In this document: piece after piece, positions 63,700 to 64,000 of the stretch
Layout of the letters: the number at the start of each line of letters is the position of its first letter
Position numbering within the stretch: the stretch's first letter is position 1
Source: Paracoccus litorisediminis
Lineage (GTDB): Bacteria > Pseudomonadota > Alphaproteobacteria > Rhodobacterales > Rhodobacteraceae
Assembly (NCBI RefSeq): GCF_009711205.1
Contig: NZ_WMIG01000011.1
Location: 62,001 to 126,000, forward strand
DNA: 64,000 bases
Direction: 5' to 3'
The notes under the pieces: generated by a model
Told to the model about the DNA's origin: nothing
The model's input: only the letters and a program-made list of their open reading frames with translations
The model's database searches: none
Program-made: the position numbers and the translations under genes

Positions 63700-64000
63700 G
63701 CTTCGATGTCGATAAGATCCGCGCCGATTTCCCGATCCTGTCGCGGCAGGTAAACGGGCGCCCCTTGGTCTATCTGGACAATGGTGCCTCGGCCCAGAAG
63801 CCGACCGTGGTGATCGAGGCCATCACCCGCGCCTATGAGGCGGAGTATGCGAACGTCCATCGCGGACTGCATTTCCTGTCGAACCTGGCGACCGAGAATT
63901 ACGAGCGCGTCCGTTCGATCATCGCCCGCTTCCTGAACGCGCCGCATGAAGATGAGGTCATCTTCACCTCTGGCTCGACCGAGGGCATCAACCTTGTGTC
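63696..64000 (+). CDS. sufS: Cysteine desulfurase SufS (5' part, cut by window edge)
   Basis: The first 101 residues of SufS are present: DKIRADFPILSRQVNGRPLV, YLDNGASAQKPTVVIEAI and NVHRGLHFLSNLATENYE, then FTSGSTEGINLV, all diagnostic of type II cysteine desulfurases (SufS/CsdA). The active-site lysine and cysteine lie beyond the window. GGAGGT precedes the ATG, which overlaps the YIP1 stop. It provides sulfur to SufE/SufU-like partners and SufB. Confidence 0.96.
   Translation, partial: MSFDVDKIRADFPILSRQVNGRPLVYLDNGASAQKPTVVIEAITRAYEAEYANVHRGLHFLSNLATENYERVRSIIARFLNAPHEDEVIFTSGSTEGINLV

Overview
The window is a GC-rich, densely coded chromosomal segment of an alphaproteobacterium of the Rhodobacterales, most probably a Paracoccus. 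The strongest pointer is a complete beta-hydroxyaspartate cycle locus (bhcABCD with divergent bhcR), the arrangement characterised in Paracoccus denitrificans. The isc/suf-type Fe-S cluster, the LpoA-RsmI-YraN-GshB neighbourhood, PA0069-type radical SAM protein, 8-oxoguanine deaminase and Rhodobacterales-style LexA (GTTC-N7-GTTC) and CtrA (TTAA-N7-TTAA) boxes fit. No tRNA, rRNA, CRISPR array, insertion sequence or prophage was seen.

Layout. Positions 1-12.7 kb hold purine catabolism, nearly all on the minus strand: an xdhA-xdhB-xdhC-guaD operon facing a LysR regulator, a methyltransferase, the membrane urate hydroxylase PuuD, a small AT-richer membrane protein, and a permease / 8-oxoguanine deaminase / hydroxyisourate hydrolase operon. 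Positions 12.7-18.1 kb hold bhcABCD and bhcR. The purine operon follows bhcD after only 33 bases. Because urate breakdown ends in glyoxylate and the bhc enzymes assimilate glyoxylate to oxaloacetate, the block reads as one purine-to-central-carbon module; the middle steps (OHCU decarboxylase, allantoinase and later enzymes) are not in the window.

Positions 18.1-20.2 kb carry purMN and a DUF6314 gene; 20.3-25.6 kb a complete branched-chain amino acid type ABC transporter with internal and terminal hairpins; 25.7-28.2 kb a GlxA-type regulator and a class II DAHP synthase. From 28 to 40 kb lie housekeeping genes: a PAS protein, gmk / gamma carbonic anhydrase / histidine kinase in one overlapping operon, purF, cvpA, radA, a ubiquinone hydroxylase, a pyrimidine nucleotidase, and a GntR-AlkA-esterase operon. 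Positions 40.0-40.5 kb hold a promoter-plus-terminator unit that looks like an unassigned small RNA, followed by an HNH nuclease and GtrA. Positions 41-46 kb carry a GtrB-like glycosyltransferase, an unannotated 53-residue membrane peptide, a radical SAM gene with an SOS box, a homocysteine methyltransferase and trpS.

Positions 46-56 kb carry a rhomboid-fold protein that has lost its catalytic residues, murJ, glnD, an LpoA-like lipoprotein, rsmI, yraN, gshB and comM, the last with a perfect CtrA site upstream. Positions 56.5-64 kb are a tightly coupled coaBC - cysteine desulfurase - sufBCD - two YIP1-like membrane proteins - sufS operon running off the right edge. Starts were chosen from ribosome binding sites and family N-termini; all functional names are read from motifs without database searches.
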